DNA of 64,000 bases from an uncultured Deferribacteres bacterium. GTDB taxonomy: Bacteria > Zhuqueibacterota > JdFR-76 > DREG01. Positions within the stretch are counted from its first letter, which is position 1. Each line of letters opens with the position of its first letter. The notes below the pieces were generated by a model, which was not told the origin of the DNA, made no database searches, and worked only from the letters and a program-made list of their open reading frames with translations. The stretch spans positions 1 to 64,000 of the forward strand of contig CAJVYQ010000020.1 of NCBI GenBank assembly GCA_913009825.1, in the 5' to 3' direction. A program made the position numbers and the translations under genes. This document shows positions 8,281 through 16,491 of the stretch, piece by piece.

Positions 8281-9102
8281 ATGGCTATTATAACTATTTC
8301 CCGGGGTTCTTTAAGCGGCGGCCAAATGGTTGCCGAAATGTTATCGAAACAGTTGCACTATGCGGCCATCAGCCGGGAAGTGATTGTGAAAGCTACGGAA
8401 AAATATGGCGTGCCGGAATTTAAACTGTACGAGGCGATTCAGAAAAGTCCTACATTTATACAGAGGCTGACTTTTGAACGGGAAAAATATCTCGCCATTA
8501 TTCAGGCAACCCTGTGTGATTATGTGAAAGATGACAATGTGATCTATCACGGTCATGCCGGTCATTTTTTACTGAAAGGGATCTCTCATATTTTGCGCAT
8601 CCGGATTCTCGCGCCGATGGAATTTCGGATACAGCAGGCGGTGAAACGACAAAACCTTTCCGAAAAAGAGGCGATAAAATACATCGAAGAAGTGGACAAA
8701 CAGCGAAACAAATGGACGAAATTTCTGTACGGCGTCGATTGGCGCTCCCCTGAACTGTATGATATGATTTTTAATATCGAAAATTCCGATCTGGAATTTG
8801 TCTGCAATATGATTGAATTTGCCGTGCAGCAAAAGGAGTTTCAAACAACGCCGGAATCTCATCAAGCGCTGTTGAATCTTCTCCTTAGCAGCCAGGTGAA
8901 AGCCGCTCTTACCAAACTTCCTCATGTCCGGTTAGGTGAATTTGATGTTGTAGCTGATAAAGGGAATGTGAAAATAACCGGAAAAATTAAATCGGAAGAT
9001 GCCTTAGCGGAAATTTTAGCAGCTGCCGCCAAAGTTCCCGGTGTAAAAAAAGTTGCGTCGGAGGCAAAAATTAATTATCGCTATCAGGGCATCGATAATT
9101 AG
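8281..9102 (+). CDS. Cytidylate kinase-like protein with C-terminal BON domain
   Basis: The 273-residue protein has two parts. Residues 1-195 match the cytidylate kinase-like family (ITISRGSLSGGQMVAEMLSKQL, ISREVI, YHGHAGHFLL, IKYIEEVDKQR, LYGVDW). Residues about 200-267 (QVKAALTKLP...DVVADKGNVKITGKI...PGVKKVASEAKI) have the alpha-beta pattern and the spaced glycine/valine positions of a BON domain, a putative phospholipid- or ligand-binding module. The P-loop lacks the usual GK[ST], so catalysis is uncertain. It closes the TauE/receiver gene run. The paralogue at 1537 lacks the BON part because of a MITE. A kinase-like domain joined to BON is an unusual combination. Confidence 0.82.
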   Translation: MAIITISRGSLSGGQMVAEMLSKQLHYAAISREVIVKATEKYGVPEFKLYEAIQKSPTFIQRLTFEREKYLAIIQATLCDYVKDDNVIYHGHAGHFLLKGISHILRIRILAPMEFRIQQAVKRQNLSEKEAIKYIEEVDKQRNKWTKFLYGVDWRSPELYDMIFNIENSDLEFVCNMIEFAVQQKEFQTTPESHQALLNLLLSSQVKAALTKLPHVRLGEFDVVADKGNVKITGKIKSEDALAEILAAAAKVPGVKKVASEAKINYRYQGIDN

Positions 9103-9213
9103 CGCCTGACACAAAATTCTATTTTCCCGTCATTCCCCCCCTATGCGTGTCTCCTTTGAAACGGGGAGCGGGAATCTATGACTTCCTGCTTTTTGGCCCC
9201 GCGGTTTACTACA

Positions 9214-9322
9214 ACCTGAATTGAGCGATTCTCTTGTTTTTGACCTTGTTTTTGTTACTAAACGGATTTTCATTTTTAATACAAATACGGCTGGCGATTC
9301 AGCGAATCGCCCTACAATCGCT
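9214..9322. mobile_element. MITE-like element, family B copy 2
   Basis: Clean inverted termini ACCTGAATTGAGCGATT and AATCGCTCAATTCAGGT enclose about 75 bases without an ORF. It is homologous to the element at 2164-2282 in inverted orientation; together the two copies flank the kinase/TauE module. The bases just before it (about 9108-9205) hold further repeat debris, including a GGGAATGAC-like family C fragment. The rest of the gap up to the mtaB-like gene is AT-rich and contains a plausible promoter. Confidence 0.88.
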
Positions 9323-9459
9323 CAATTCAGGTACAATAAACATCTTCCAATTTGATGTGATCTTTTGGGGATGATTCCCGGCATAAATGACCGGTAATAT
9401 GATAAAAGGATTAAAAAAATTGCGTATGAAGAAAATTGTTTTGAGCTACTGAATATCTT

Positions 9460-9488
9460 TTGACTTTCGGTAAAAAAAATAATAGATT
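9460..9488 (+). promoter_or_regulatory. Candidate sigma-70 promoter for the mtaB-like gene
   Basis: TTGACT (9460-9465) is followed by a 17-base spacer and TAGATT (9483-9488). Spacing is ideal and the -10 matches four of six consensus positions. It lies about 100 bases before the chosen start at 9589. Confidence 0.45.
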
Positions 9489-9588
9489 CGCTACATTTTG
9501 AAAAATGCTCGATGAACCCAACGAAGATAGATTTGAGATTCTTTTAATCTGATTGAATTTGGAACTCACCCAAGAATATGGAGCGGAT

Positions 9589-10965
9589 ATGAAATATGAC
9601 AAATTAGCCATTTCAAATAAAAATGACCTCATTTTTGGTTCAACCAAGTTTCCTGTTACCACTCCGCGAGGGTTAAAGATTGGTGGAGGTAAAGTTTACC
9701 CGGAATTAAATTTTACCCTGCCTCCCATGCATATTAACGATGAGACTTTTTCTAATATCAGGGATCAGTATAAACAGATTGTTACGGAGGCTATAGAGAG
9801 AGCCATTCACTTAGAGTCTGATGGACTTGTCCTGGAATTTGAAACACTCCTGGAAATGACCATGAATCCTGCTTATGGTGTTGAACTGATCAAAGAAATG
9901 AACGATATTTGCGAAAATGCTTATCAAAAGTCCGGATTTAAAAGTGAAATTCGGCTAACGCCAAACGATACCCGAGACTTTGACCGGCCGCCAAAGCTGA
10001 GAACCGGCGTTTATCTTAATAATATGCTGGAGTTATTTGAACATGGCGCCAATAATGGCGGTAACCTGTTGTCCATTGAAAGTACCGGTGGAAAAGAGAT
10101 TTTTGATGAAGCGGTTATGATGTGTGATATTAAAACAGTTCTGTTTTCCCTGGCTGTACTCGGTGTGCGGGATATGAGTTTTCTATGGAAAAAAATTGTT
10201 GACATCGCCAACAAAACCGGAACAATACCAGGTGGTGATACGGCATGCGGTTTTGGCAATACCGCCATGATGCTGGCGGATAAGGGTTACATTCCAAAAA
10301 TATTTGCTGCCATTGTTCGAATTGTCACTGTTGTGAGAACACTGGTTTGTGTAGAAGAAGGCGCCCTTGGGCCAGATAAGGATTGTGGTTACGAAGGACC
10401 ATACCTTAAGGCCATTACCGGAATCCCAATTTCCATGGAAGGTAAAACATCTGCCTGTGCCCACATGACTACTGTGGGAAATGTGGCGGCTGCCTGCTGT
10501 GATTTGTGGAGTAACGAATCAGTTCAAAATATTAAACTGCTTAGCGGGATGGCGCCTACTGTGTATCTGGAACAATTGGTCTACGATGTGAGACTTTTTA
10601 ACCAGGCTATTTCACATGGGAAGGAGATGGCTTTGGGATTGCAAAATTTATTGATCGAATCAGATATCCATTATGATCCTCAGGCACTCATACTTGCTCC
10701 GCAACATGTGATTTCCATTGCTAATGAAATTGTTACAGGGGATTCTTATTTAGAGGCTGCGGTTCTCGGCAGCTTAAAAGGTCTTGAGATTATCGAGCGA
10801 GCCATTAAAGACGGCAGTCTTAAAATTGACGGCAGAGAACTAACATGGTTGAATAAAATCAGGGAAGAGGTTGCATCCGTCCCCATAAAGGAGGACGAAT
10901 TTATCCAATCTATTTTGCCCTTTATCGATGAATCAAAATGGTTTCCCGCAGAATATGGTTTATAA
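9589..10965 (+). CDS. mtaB: Methanol:corrinoid methyltransferase MtaB-like protein
   Basis: The 458-residue protein matches the MtaB family in length and motifs. Examples are GLKIGGGKVYPELNFTLP near the N-terminus, LVLEFETLLEMT, LLSIESTGGKE, GGDTACGFGNTAMMLADKGYIP and GPDKDCGYEGP. MtaB is a zinc enzyme that moves the methyl group of methanol to a corrinoid protein. The Glu in SIESTGG, the Cys in DTACGFG and the Cys in KDCGYEG are likely zinc ligands by analogy with the archaeal enzyme. I use the ATG at 9589 because ATGGAGCGG supplies a ribosome site; the track's TTG at 9553 has none. No corrinoid protein (MtaC) or MtaA gene is seen nearby, so its partners must be elsewhere or the substrate may be a different methyl donor. 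Confidence 0.88.
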   Translation: MKYDKLAISNKNDLIFGSTKFPVTTPRGLKIGGGKVYPELNFTLPPMHINDETFSNIRDQYKQIVTEAIERAIHLESDGLVLEFETLLEMTMNPAYGVELIKEMNDICENAYQKSGFKSEIRLTPNDTRDFDRPPKLRTGVYLNNMLELFEHGANNGGNLLSIESTGGKEIFDEAVMMCDIKTVLFSLAVLGVRDMSFLWKKIVDIANKTGTIPGGDTACGFGNTAMMLADKGYIPKIFAAIVRIVTVVRTLVCVEEGALGPDKDCGYEGPYLKAITGIPISMEGKTSACAHMTTVGNVAAACCDLWSNESVQNIKLLSGMAPTVYLEQLVYDVRLFNQAISHGKEMALGLQNLLIESDIHYDPQALILAPQHVISIANEIVTGDSYLEAAVLGSLKGLEIIERAIKDGSLKIDGRELTWLNKIREEVASVPIKEDEFIQSILPFIDESKWFPAEYGL

Positions 10966-10975
10966 AAAAGGCTGA

Positions 10976-11339
10976 ATGAAACAGCTATATTTTAAAACTT
11001 CTGATAAATGGAGAGCGTGGTTATAAGATAACCAAGATAAAGAAGATGAAATTGGGTTGATCTTCTTTAAAAGAGAAACAGGCGAACCGACTATTGACTA
11101 CGAATCGGCTGTGGAATAAGCCATTTTTTTGGGATGGATCGATAGTATTATCAAAAAATTCGATTAAGAATATCCCTTTGTAAATTTACACTGCGGAAAG
11201 AAAATTGTAAATGGTTTGTTGCAAATAAAAAACGTTGGCAAAATTGATTGAGAATAACCGAATGACAGAAATCTGTAGTGCAAAAATGGAAGCTGAGAAA
11301 AGATCAGGATTGTGGGACGTTACCATGAACACTCCCTAA
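10976..11339 (+). pseudogene. Broken YdeI/OmpD-associated family gene
   Basis: This is not in the ORF track. From the ATG at 10976 one frame reads MKQLYFKTSDKWRAWL, then DNQDKEDEI, KRETGEPTIDYESAVE and LGWIDSIIKKFD with TAA stops between them. The reading then shifts frame and continues AKLIENNRMTEIC and AEKRSGLWD to a TAA at 11337. These pieces are in the order and spacing of YdeI-family proteins, which have KETGxxTIDYxxAVEEAL.FGWIDS and a GLWD-type end. At least three stops sit where the family has Glu, consistent with GAA to TAA changes, plus at least one frameshift. A gap in the middle suggests sequence loss. It follows mtaB by 10 bases. Confidence 0.75.
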
Positions 11340-11484
11340 TCATAGAAAAGTAACCCATGTCCTGTATAAAACCACCATTAAAAAAATGGTAACCTATGTT
11401 GTGCTATTTGTGATCTAACTTCTCTATTATTTCCATTAACACTTTTTCATTCATAAATTCTACAGCCCTATCTTCTGTTCTGTC
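11340..11484. other. Short gene-free gap
   Basis: This is AT-rich sequence between the YdeI pseudogene and the polysaccharide cluster. On the minus strand one frame reads FDRTEDRAVEFMNEKVLMEIIEKLDHK before a stop, which could be a gene fragment but is too short to assign. Confidence 0.3.
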
Positions 11485-11520
11485 AAACCTTCCGGGTTTT
11501 CAAAACCTGGAAGGTTTTTT
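11485..11520 (+). terminator. Family E hairpin, terminator-like
   Basis: AAACCTTCCGGGTTTTC pairs with AAACCTGGAAGGTTTTTT, giving a long stem followed by a T run on the plus strand. It abuts the stop of the last polysaccharide gene. The same hairpin recurs at 23.26, 26.65 and 35.51 kb, so it is a dispersed repeat that may also stop transcription. Confidence 0.6.
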
Positions 11521-12724
11521 ACCTCCGGAAGTTTTTTGTCTTCATACCCGCCAACATCTCCATCAACGGAAACAGCGTTTTTTCCCAGGTATATTTTTCT
11601 TCGATCAGATGGCGGGCCTGCTCGGAAATTTGCCGGCGATAACTTTTTTCCCGCATCAGTTGCAAAACGGCTTCGGCAAAAGAATCGGCGTCATCCGCCA
11701 CCAAAACATGTTCTCCGTTTTGGGCATCTATTCCTTCCAATCCCACCGAACTTGTCACCACCGGCGCGCCCACAGCCATGGCTTCCAGAATTTTATTTTG
11801 CATACCGGCGCCCATGCGAATGGGACAAATAGAAACGGCGCTGTCCAACAGATACGGACGAATATCGTTAATCCTCCCGGTGACATACACATCCGGATCG
11901 CTTGTCATCTGCAAAACGGATCGTCTGGGCTGATTACCCACGATAAAAAAATTGGCCCGGGGTTCTTTCATTTTAATACGGGGAAATATTTCATGATAAA
12001 AATAGGAAACCGCATCGTTGTTGGGTTGATAATGAATATTGCCGTGAAAAGTAATTCTGAACGGATTGTAATCGTTATACGAATAATGAAAATAATCCGT
12101 GTTCACACCGTTGGAAATAACCTGCACATTGTCAACCGGAGCGTACGGTTTGAAATAATTTTTATCGATTTCGGAAACCAAAAGCGCATGATCAAATTTT
12201 TTAATAATCTCCAGTTCGTAGCGAAGCACCCGTTTTTTCTCCAACGTGTACACTTGTTCGAAAAATAAATTGCGTTTGCCTGCGGAATAGTCCAGCATTC
12301 GCTTGTAAGTTAAAGACACGGCATCGATCAGATCGACTATTTTGGGCAGATAATTGATTTCGCTCACGTACTGAGCGGCGCGGATCATGTTGGTGAAAAT
12401 GACATCATAGTTCCCGGAACGGATTTCCTGCCGGATTACACGGTTCATTTTTGAAAAATAGTAAAATTGCAATTGCAGCGGTTTGGCAGAAAACAAGCCG
12501 CGGAACGCTTTGGCATAAGAGAAACCCTCTTTAACATAAACCGGTTTCAGATTTAGTTTCATCCGCGAGCTGGTCAGTTTTTTCATTTCGCGGGGATTTT
12601 TACAGAAGGAAATTAGGGTTACCCGGTGGTGTTTGCTGAGCTCTTTCAGCATGTAATAAGCGCGCAGCCGGTCTCCCGTGATGGGCGGCACCGGCCAGCG
12701 TGTGGTAATAAATAAAATTTTCAT
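11519..12724 (-). CDS. Glycosyltransferase family 4
   Basis: The 401-residue GT-B glycosyltransferase begins MKILFITTRWPVPPITGDRLRAYYMLKEL, a start typical of family 4 enzymes of the TIGR03087 (XrtA-associated) kind. The C-terminal donor-binding domain has FHGNIHYQPNNDAV, YVTGRINDIRPYL, VSICPIRMGAGMQNKILEAMAVGAPVVTS, with Glu in the EAMA motif for nucleotide-sugar binding. I start at the ATG at 12724 because it overlaps the stop of the preceding gene in ATGA; the longer track ORF would run back into that gene. It is the last gene of the cluster and probably adds a sugar to the growing glycan at the cytoplasmic face. Confidence 0.88.
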   Translation of the reverse strand: MKILFITTRWPVPPITGDRLRAYYMLKELSKHHRVTLISFCKNPREMKKLTSSRMKLNLKPVYVKEGFSYAKAFRGLFSAKPLQLQFYYFSKMNRVIRQEIRSGNYDVIFTNMIRAAQYVSEINYLPKIVDLIDAVSLTYKRMLDYSAGKRNLFFEQVYTLEKKRVLRYELEIIKKFDHALLVSEIDKNYFKPYAPVDNVQVISNGVNTDYFHYSYNDYNPFRITFHGNIHYQPNNDAVSYFYHEIFPRIKMKEPRANFFIVGNQPRRSVLQMTSDPDVYVTGRINDIRPYLLDSAVSICPIRMGAGMQNKILEAMAVGAPVVTSSVGLEGIDAQNGEHVLVADDADSFAEAVLQLMREKSYRRQISEQARHLIEEKYTWEKTLFPLMEMLAGMKTKNFRR

Positions 12725-13653
12725 TCGGATTCCCACCGTTTGTTTGCGCCCGTTCTGCCGCGCAGCGAATCCCAATAGCCGGAAAACACCGCCCGCAGCC
12801 GAAGCCGTTTATTCTTCCCTGAAGTAAACAGAATTTGCAAAACTCTGATTTTAAAATATACGATACTGCCGAACAAAAATGCATACAAAACATAAAACCA
12901 ACTGCGATACCGGGAAAAAGCCCTCAACCTGTTTCTGGTCTGATAATACAAATAGTACGGCGAATAATCTTCCGCTTTGGCGCCGGCGCCAACCCGGTGC
13001 CACAAAACCGCCGCCGGGCAATAGATTAATTTATGCCCGGACTGCCGAATGCGCAAACTTAAATCCATGTCTTCGTAGTAGGAATAAAAACTTTCATCTA
13101 ATCCACCGTATTTTCTGAACCATGCCGTTTTCACCATCAGTGCGCAGCCGGTGGCGAATTGCACCTCTTTTTCCCGGTCGAACTGCCCGGCATCCATCAG
13201 CCGGTAGCCATCCTGATGCACGGAAACACGCAGCCAGTTAATACTGCCGCCGGCGTACCAGATCATTTTTTTAGCATGCGCATAATAAATTTTCGGCACC
13301 GCAGCAGCAACCTTTTCATCACGCATCAGACAAGAATACAACCGGCCGGGACATTCCGGGGACAAAATCGTGTCGTTATTCAATAACAGCACAGCGCGGG
13401 GATTATATTCCATCGCCCGGCGCAGCCCCATATTGTTGCCGGCGGCGTAACCGGTATTGGTTGCCAATTCAATGATTTCTAGTTCAGCAAACTGTTTCCT
13501 CAACCGTTCCACCGATCGGTCTTTTGAACCGTTATCGACCACCACCACGTGGAAGGTAATATTCCGTACGGCATAAACACTTTCCAGACACGCCCGGGTG
13601 TCTTCGCAACCGTTCCAATTCAGAATGATGATCACCACATCCGGGTTTTTCAT
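12721..13653 (-). CDS. Glycosyltransferase family 2
   Basis: The 310-residue GT-A fold enzyme has VVIIILNWNGCEDTRACLESV at the N-terminus, VVVDNGSKDRSVE for nucleotide binding, the metal-binding region LLLNNDTILSP (family DxD-like position), and the acceptor-side motif SYYEDMDLSLRIRQSGHKLIYCPAAVLWHRVG. This set is typical of rhamnosyltransferase-like (WbbL/RfbF) family 2 enzymes. A strong ribosome site (GGAGAGGTGA) lies in the end of the upstream gene, and the start overlaps its stop in ATGA. The specificity cannot be read from sequence. Confidence 0.9.
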   Translation of the reverse strand: MKNPDVVIIILNWNGCEDTRACLESVYAVRNITFHVVVVDNGSKDRSVERLRKQFAELEIIELATNTGYAAGNNMGLRRAMEYNPRAVLLLNNDTILSPECPGRLYSCLMRDEKVAAAVPKIYYAHAKKMIWYAGGSINWLRVSVHQDGYRLMDAGQFDREKEVQFATGCALMVKTAWFRKYGGLDESFYSYYEDMDLSLRIRQSGHKLIYCPAAVLWHRVGAGAKAEDYSPYYLYYQTRNRLRAFSRYRSWFYVLYAFLFGSIVYFKIRVLQILFTSGKNKRLRLRAVFSGYWDSLRGRTGANKRWESE

Positions 13654-15167
13654 TTCACCTCTCCAACAGAGAAAAGATGAAACGTTCTTTCCAGTAAACC
13701 GACTAAAAATCCAACCAGAATCGGCGCGGTTGGATTTACGCTATCGCCTATGTTAGGTAAAATCAAAAAAATAAATAGTACCCCGGCAAGATAAAATGAT
13801 ACTGAATTAATTTCAGATTGCAAATTTTTAATTTTTTTAAGATATCGATTAACTAGCGCAAAGCATAACAACCAATACAACATACTTCCTGCGATGCCAT
13901 ATCGAAACAGCAAACTTATGTAAGGCAGATGAAATTGGGGAATCCAGCCTCTTGTGCGAACCAGCGTTTTTTTTGTGAAAGAAAAACTATCATACGGCTG
14001 GTATTTAATTGCCCGCCAGGTTGTCCCCAAACCAAATCCAAAAAGATAAGAATAGGGTCGTTCTTTCAAGTTTAAAAACAAATTATTAATTTCAGCACGA
14101 CGAATATCGCTGCCGGTTTCCAGATCAGTCATTTTAAAAAAGTTCAAGGTTCGAAATGTGTAGCCCATTTTTTCGACTGTTCCCGGCAGCGCAATTATCA
14201 TGACCAAAATGAATAAAAGTACTCCAGCAAGAAGAGGAAGCATTCTTTTAGTTAGATAACGCAATTTTATATTGTAAATTTTATAACAGCAAAACAATAC
14301 AAGTACAATTCCCGCAATGAGTAAAAAATAATTAAAACGCCGGGCCGAAATTATGATAAAAATCGACGCAAGAGCCGTCCAAAAAAGAGAGATTTGCTTC
14401 GTCTTTTCTTTGGCTAAAAAAGATAACAATCCCCAAAAAACAGGAATGAAAAGCATCATTAATTGATCATAAAGGATAATAGGTAGACCAAACGGCCACA
14501 TGGTTTCAACTTTTCCGGTAAAAATGAATATTCCCCTTAAGACTCCATAAATAATTAAGCCGATTGAAAGCCATTTCAAGAACCGGATTGTAAGTGAAAT
14601 TTGTTTTTTTGTCTGAATGCTGCTTTCAGTGATCCAGTAAACGGCAAACATATACAGAATGGGCTGCAAAGCCACGAACGGCCGCGATAAATCCGTCATT
14701 CCATAGGATAAAAGATTTCCTTGAACGTGTAACAATCCTATTAGAAATGCTGTAGCATAGCAACCTAAAATACCAAGCCAGGTTCCACTTGGGATGCCGG
14801 TAATGACAAATCTTCCTTCCTTGAGGCGATGAAACAGAATAGAAAGGAGAGAAAGAATAATAAAAACATCCCAGGCGCTGAGAGGTCCCAAATTACGTTG
14901 ATAGATAGTAAAATAGCCGCCTTCTGCCCTAACCGAGGGCGAGATGGATGAATAGGGGAAAAAATAAAAAACAATCAAAAGCAGACAGAGAGCGCTGAGC
15001 TGCCACTTATGGTTTAGAACAACAAAACTTAATAATACAAAAAGAGCCGCCATCAGTAAAAATAAAGCTGGCCATAGGAGCACAATAAAAAGGATCATCA
15101 GTCCTATTATGATTCCTAAAAAAGGTATGGGTTCAAAATAAACAGCAATATTATTTCTAAGTTTCAT
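13650..15167 (-). CDS. O-antigen polymerase/ligase-like membrane protein
   Basis: The 505-residue protein has about eleven or twelve hydrophobic helices. A large hydrophilic loop in the C-terminal half (about 350-410) contains RRAEINNLFLNLKERPYSYLFGFGLGTTWRAIK and a HLPYISLLFRYGIAG segment after it. This is the layout of Wzy polymerases and WaaL-type ligases, whose loop (FGxGxG and H..Y) faces the periplasm. With a flippase and five transferases around it, polymerisation of lipid-linked repeat units is the likely role. It overlaps the upstream GT by 11 bases and the downstream GT by 4. Confidence 0.8.
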   Translation of the reverse strand: MKLRNNIAVYFEPIPFLGIIIGLMILFIVLLWPALFLLMAALFVLLSFVVLNHKWQLSALCLLLIVFYFFPYSSISPSVRAEGGYFTIYQRNLGPLSAWDVFIILSLLSILFHRLKEGRFVITGIPSGTWLGILGCYATAFLIGLLHVQGNLLSYGMTDLSRPFVALQPILYMFAVYWITESSIQTKKQISLTIRFLKWLSIGLIIYGVLRGIFIFTGKVETMWPFGLPIILYDQLMMLFIPVFWGLLSFLAKEKTKQISLFWTALASIFIIISARRFNYFLLIAGIVLVLFCCYKIYNIKLRYLTKRMLPLLAGVLLFILVMIIALPGTVEKMGYTFRTLNFFKMTDLETGSDIRRAEINNLFLNLKERPYSYLFGFGLGTTWRAIKYQPYDSFSFTKKTLVRTRGWIPQFHLPYISLLFRYGIAGSMLYWLLCFALVNRYLKKIKNLQSEINSVSFYLAGVLFIFLILPNIGDSVNPTAPILVGFLVGLLERTFHLFSVGEVK

Positions 15168-16491
15168 CCAATACCTTCAATACATTCGCAAGCCGGCCGG
15201 TTAAATTCCTGCGGTCGAAAACCGGCATAATTTTATTAAAATTATCTTCAGGAACGGGAGACCGGTTGGATTGCCAAGCATGAAAAGCAAACAGAAACAT
15301 TTTTCGTATTTCTTCATGATCATCCGGTCTCGCAACCAAACCAAGCTTATGGGTTCGGATCAGCCGGCTCACTTCTCCATCAGGCGCCAGCGCCAAAATT
15401 GGTTTTTGGGCGCCGATATAATCAAACAGTTTTAAGGTTAAAACGTTGGCCGCTTTGGGTTGATTACCGATAATCAATAAAAGATAATCTGCAGATTTCA
15501 ATTGACGGATCATCTCATTGTAGGGTTGATATGGAATAATTTCAACCGCCGGATTCAATTGGTGTCTGGCAATTTCTCTTCGTACATCCTGATGAACAAT
15601 TCCCATAAGCCTTAACTTAACATGTGCGGAAAATTCGGGAACCGAGTCCAAAAGCGAGCTAAAGGTTTCAAACAAGCAGGTTGAACGGCGCCATGAGAAC
15701 AATGTGCCAGTATGTAGAATAGTGAAATGAGACGGTTCTGCCTGACCGGGTTGTACATCTTTAAAATCATCGGGATCAAAACCATTCGTGATAACTTTAT
15801 ATTTTTCAGAAGCTATATCAGGATATTTTTGTAAAAGCTGCCGTTTCATTATTTCCGACACCAAAATAATCCGATCTGCTGAACGTAGAACCAGATGTTC
15901 AAAGAACTTATCTAAAGAGGTTTTCCACCGCACATAGTATGGATTATAACTATCCGGATATTGGTCCCACAGATCACGAAAATCCGCAATCCAGCGAATG
16001 GGAAAGATTTTCTTTAGTAAAAACCCTATTAAATGAAGGCTGTTGGGAGGTGAGGTTGTGTAAATAACGCTCAATTTCCTCTTTTTTATGAGTCTCAACC
16101 CAACGACAACAGAAAACGGAAGCCAACCGATATATTCATCGGGAACAAAAAATAATGTATATATCCAACCTTTTATGACAGCAAAAAATCTATTCCTTAA
16201 AGTGGCTTTTGAGGGCAGCACATCATCATCTTGAATAGCTTGATCGTACGATAGTAAACGACGAAAAAAACGGCCCGGCAGAAATGCCGATGTGCGATGA
16301 ACAAACACTTCAGGGGGTACATTACGACTTAATTCAGGGTTCATTACAAGATAATGAGGATTTTTAACCGTTAACACCTCCGGCAGCCAGCCATATTGCG
16401 GCAGATATTTCACATACTTTAAAGTTCGCAGTGTCCCTCCCCCGCCAAGCGGTGGAAAATAATAGGCGATCATTAAAAATTGTTTTTTCAT
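15157..16491 (-). CDS. Glycosyltransferase family 4
   Basis: The 444-residue GT-B enzyme starts MKKQFLMIAYYFPPLGGGGTLRTLKYVKYLPQYGW, a typical WcaI-like acceptor domain. It continues with YTTSPPNSLHLIGFLLKK, WIADFRDLWDQYP, and a donor domain with VITNGFDPDDF, ILHTGTLFSWRR and the LLIIGN...LKLFDYIGAQKPILAL region. The track ORF begins with a TTG at 16524 deep in the previous gene. The ATG at 16491 overlaps that gene's stop in ATGA and is preferred, although an in-frame ATG at 16503 is also possible. The donor sugar is unknown. Confidence 0.85.
   Translation of the reverse strand: MKKQFLMIAYYFPPLGGGGTLRTLKYVKYLPQYGWLPEVLTVKNPHYLVMNPELSRNVPPEVFVHRTSAFLPGRFFRRLLSYDQAIQDDDVLPSKATLRNRFFAVIKGWIYTLFFVPDEYIGWLPFSVVVGLRLIKKRKLSVIYTTSPPNSLHLIGFLLKKIFPIRWIADFRDLWDQYPDSYNPYYVRWKTSLDKFFEHLVLRSADRIILVSEIMKRQLLQKYPDIASEKYKVITNGFDPDDFKDVQPGQAEPSHFTILHTGTLFSWRRSTCLFETFSSLLDSVPEFSAHVKLRLMGIVHQDVRREIARHQLNPAVEIIPYQPYNEMIRQLKSADYLLLIIGNQPKAANVLTLKLFDYIGAQKPILALAPDGEVSRLIRTHKLGLVARPDDHEEIRKMFLFAFHAWQSNRSPVPEDNFNKIMPVFDRRNLTGRLANVLKVLDET

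Noticed and set aside
11609-12268. 219-aa plus-strand ORF inside the GT4 gene
   Set aside because: It is antisense to a clear glycosyltransferase; composition is His/Asn/Ile-rich as expected for a shadow.
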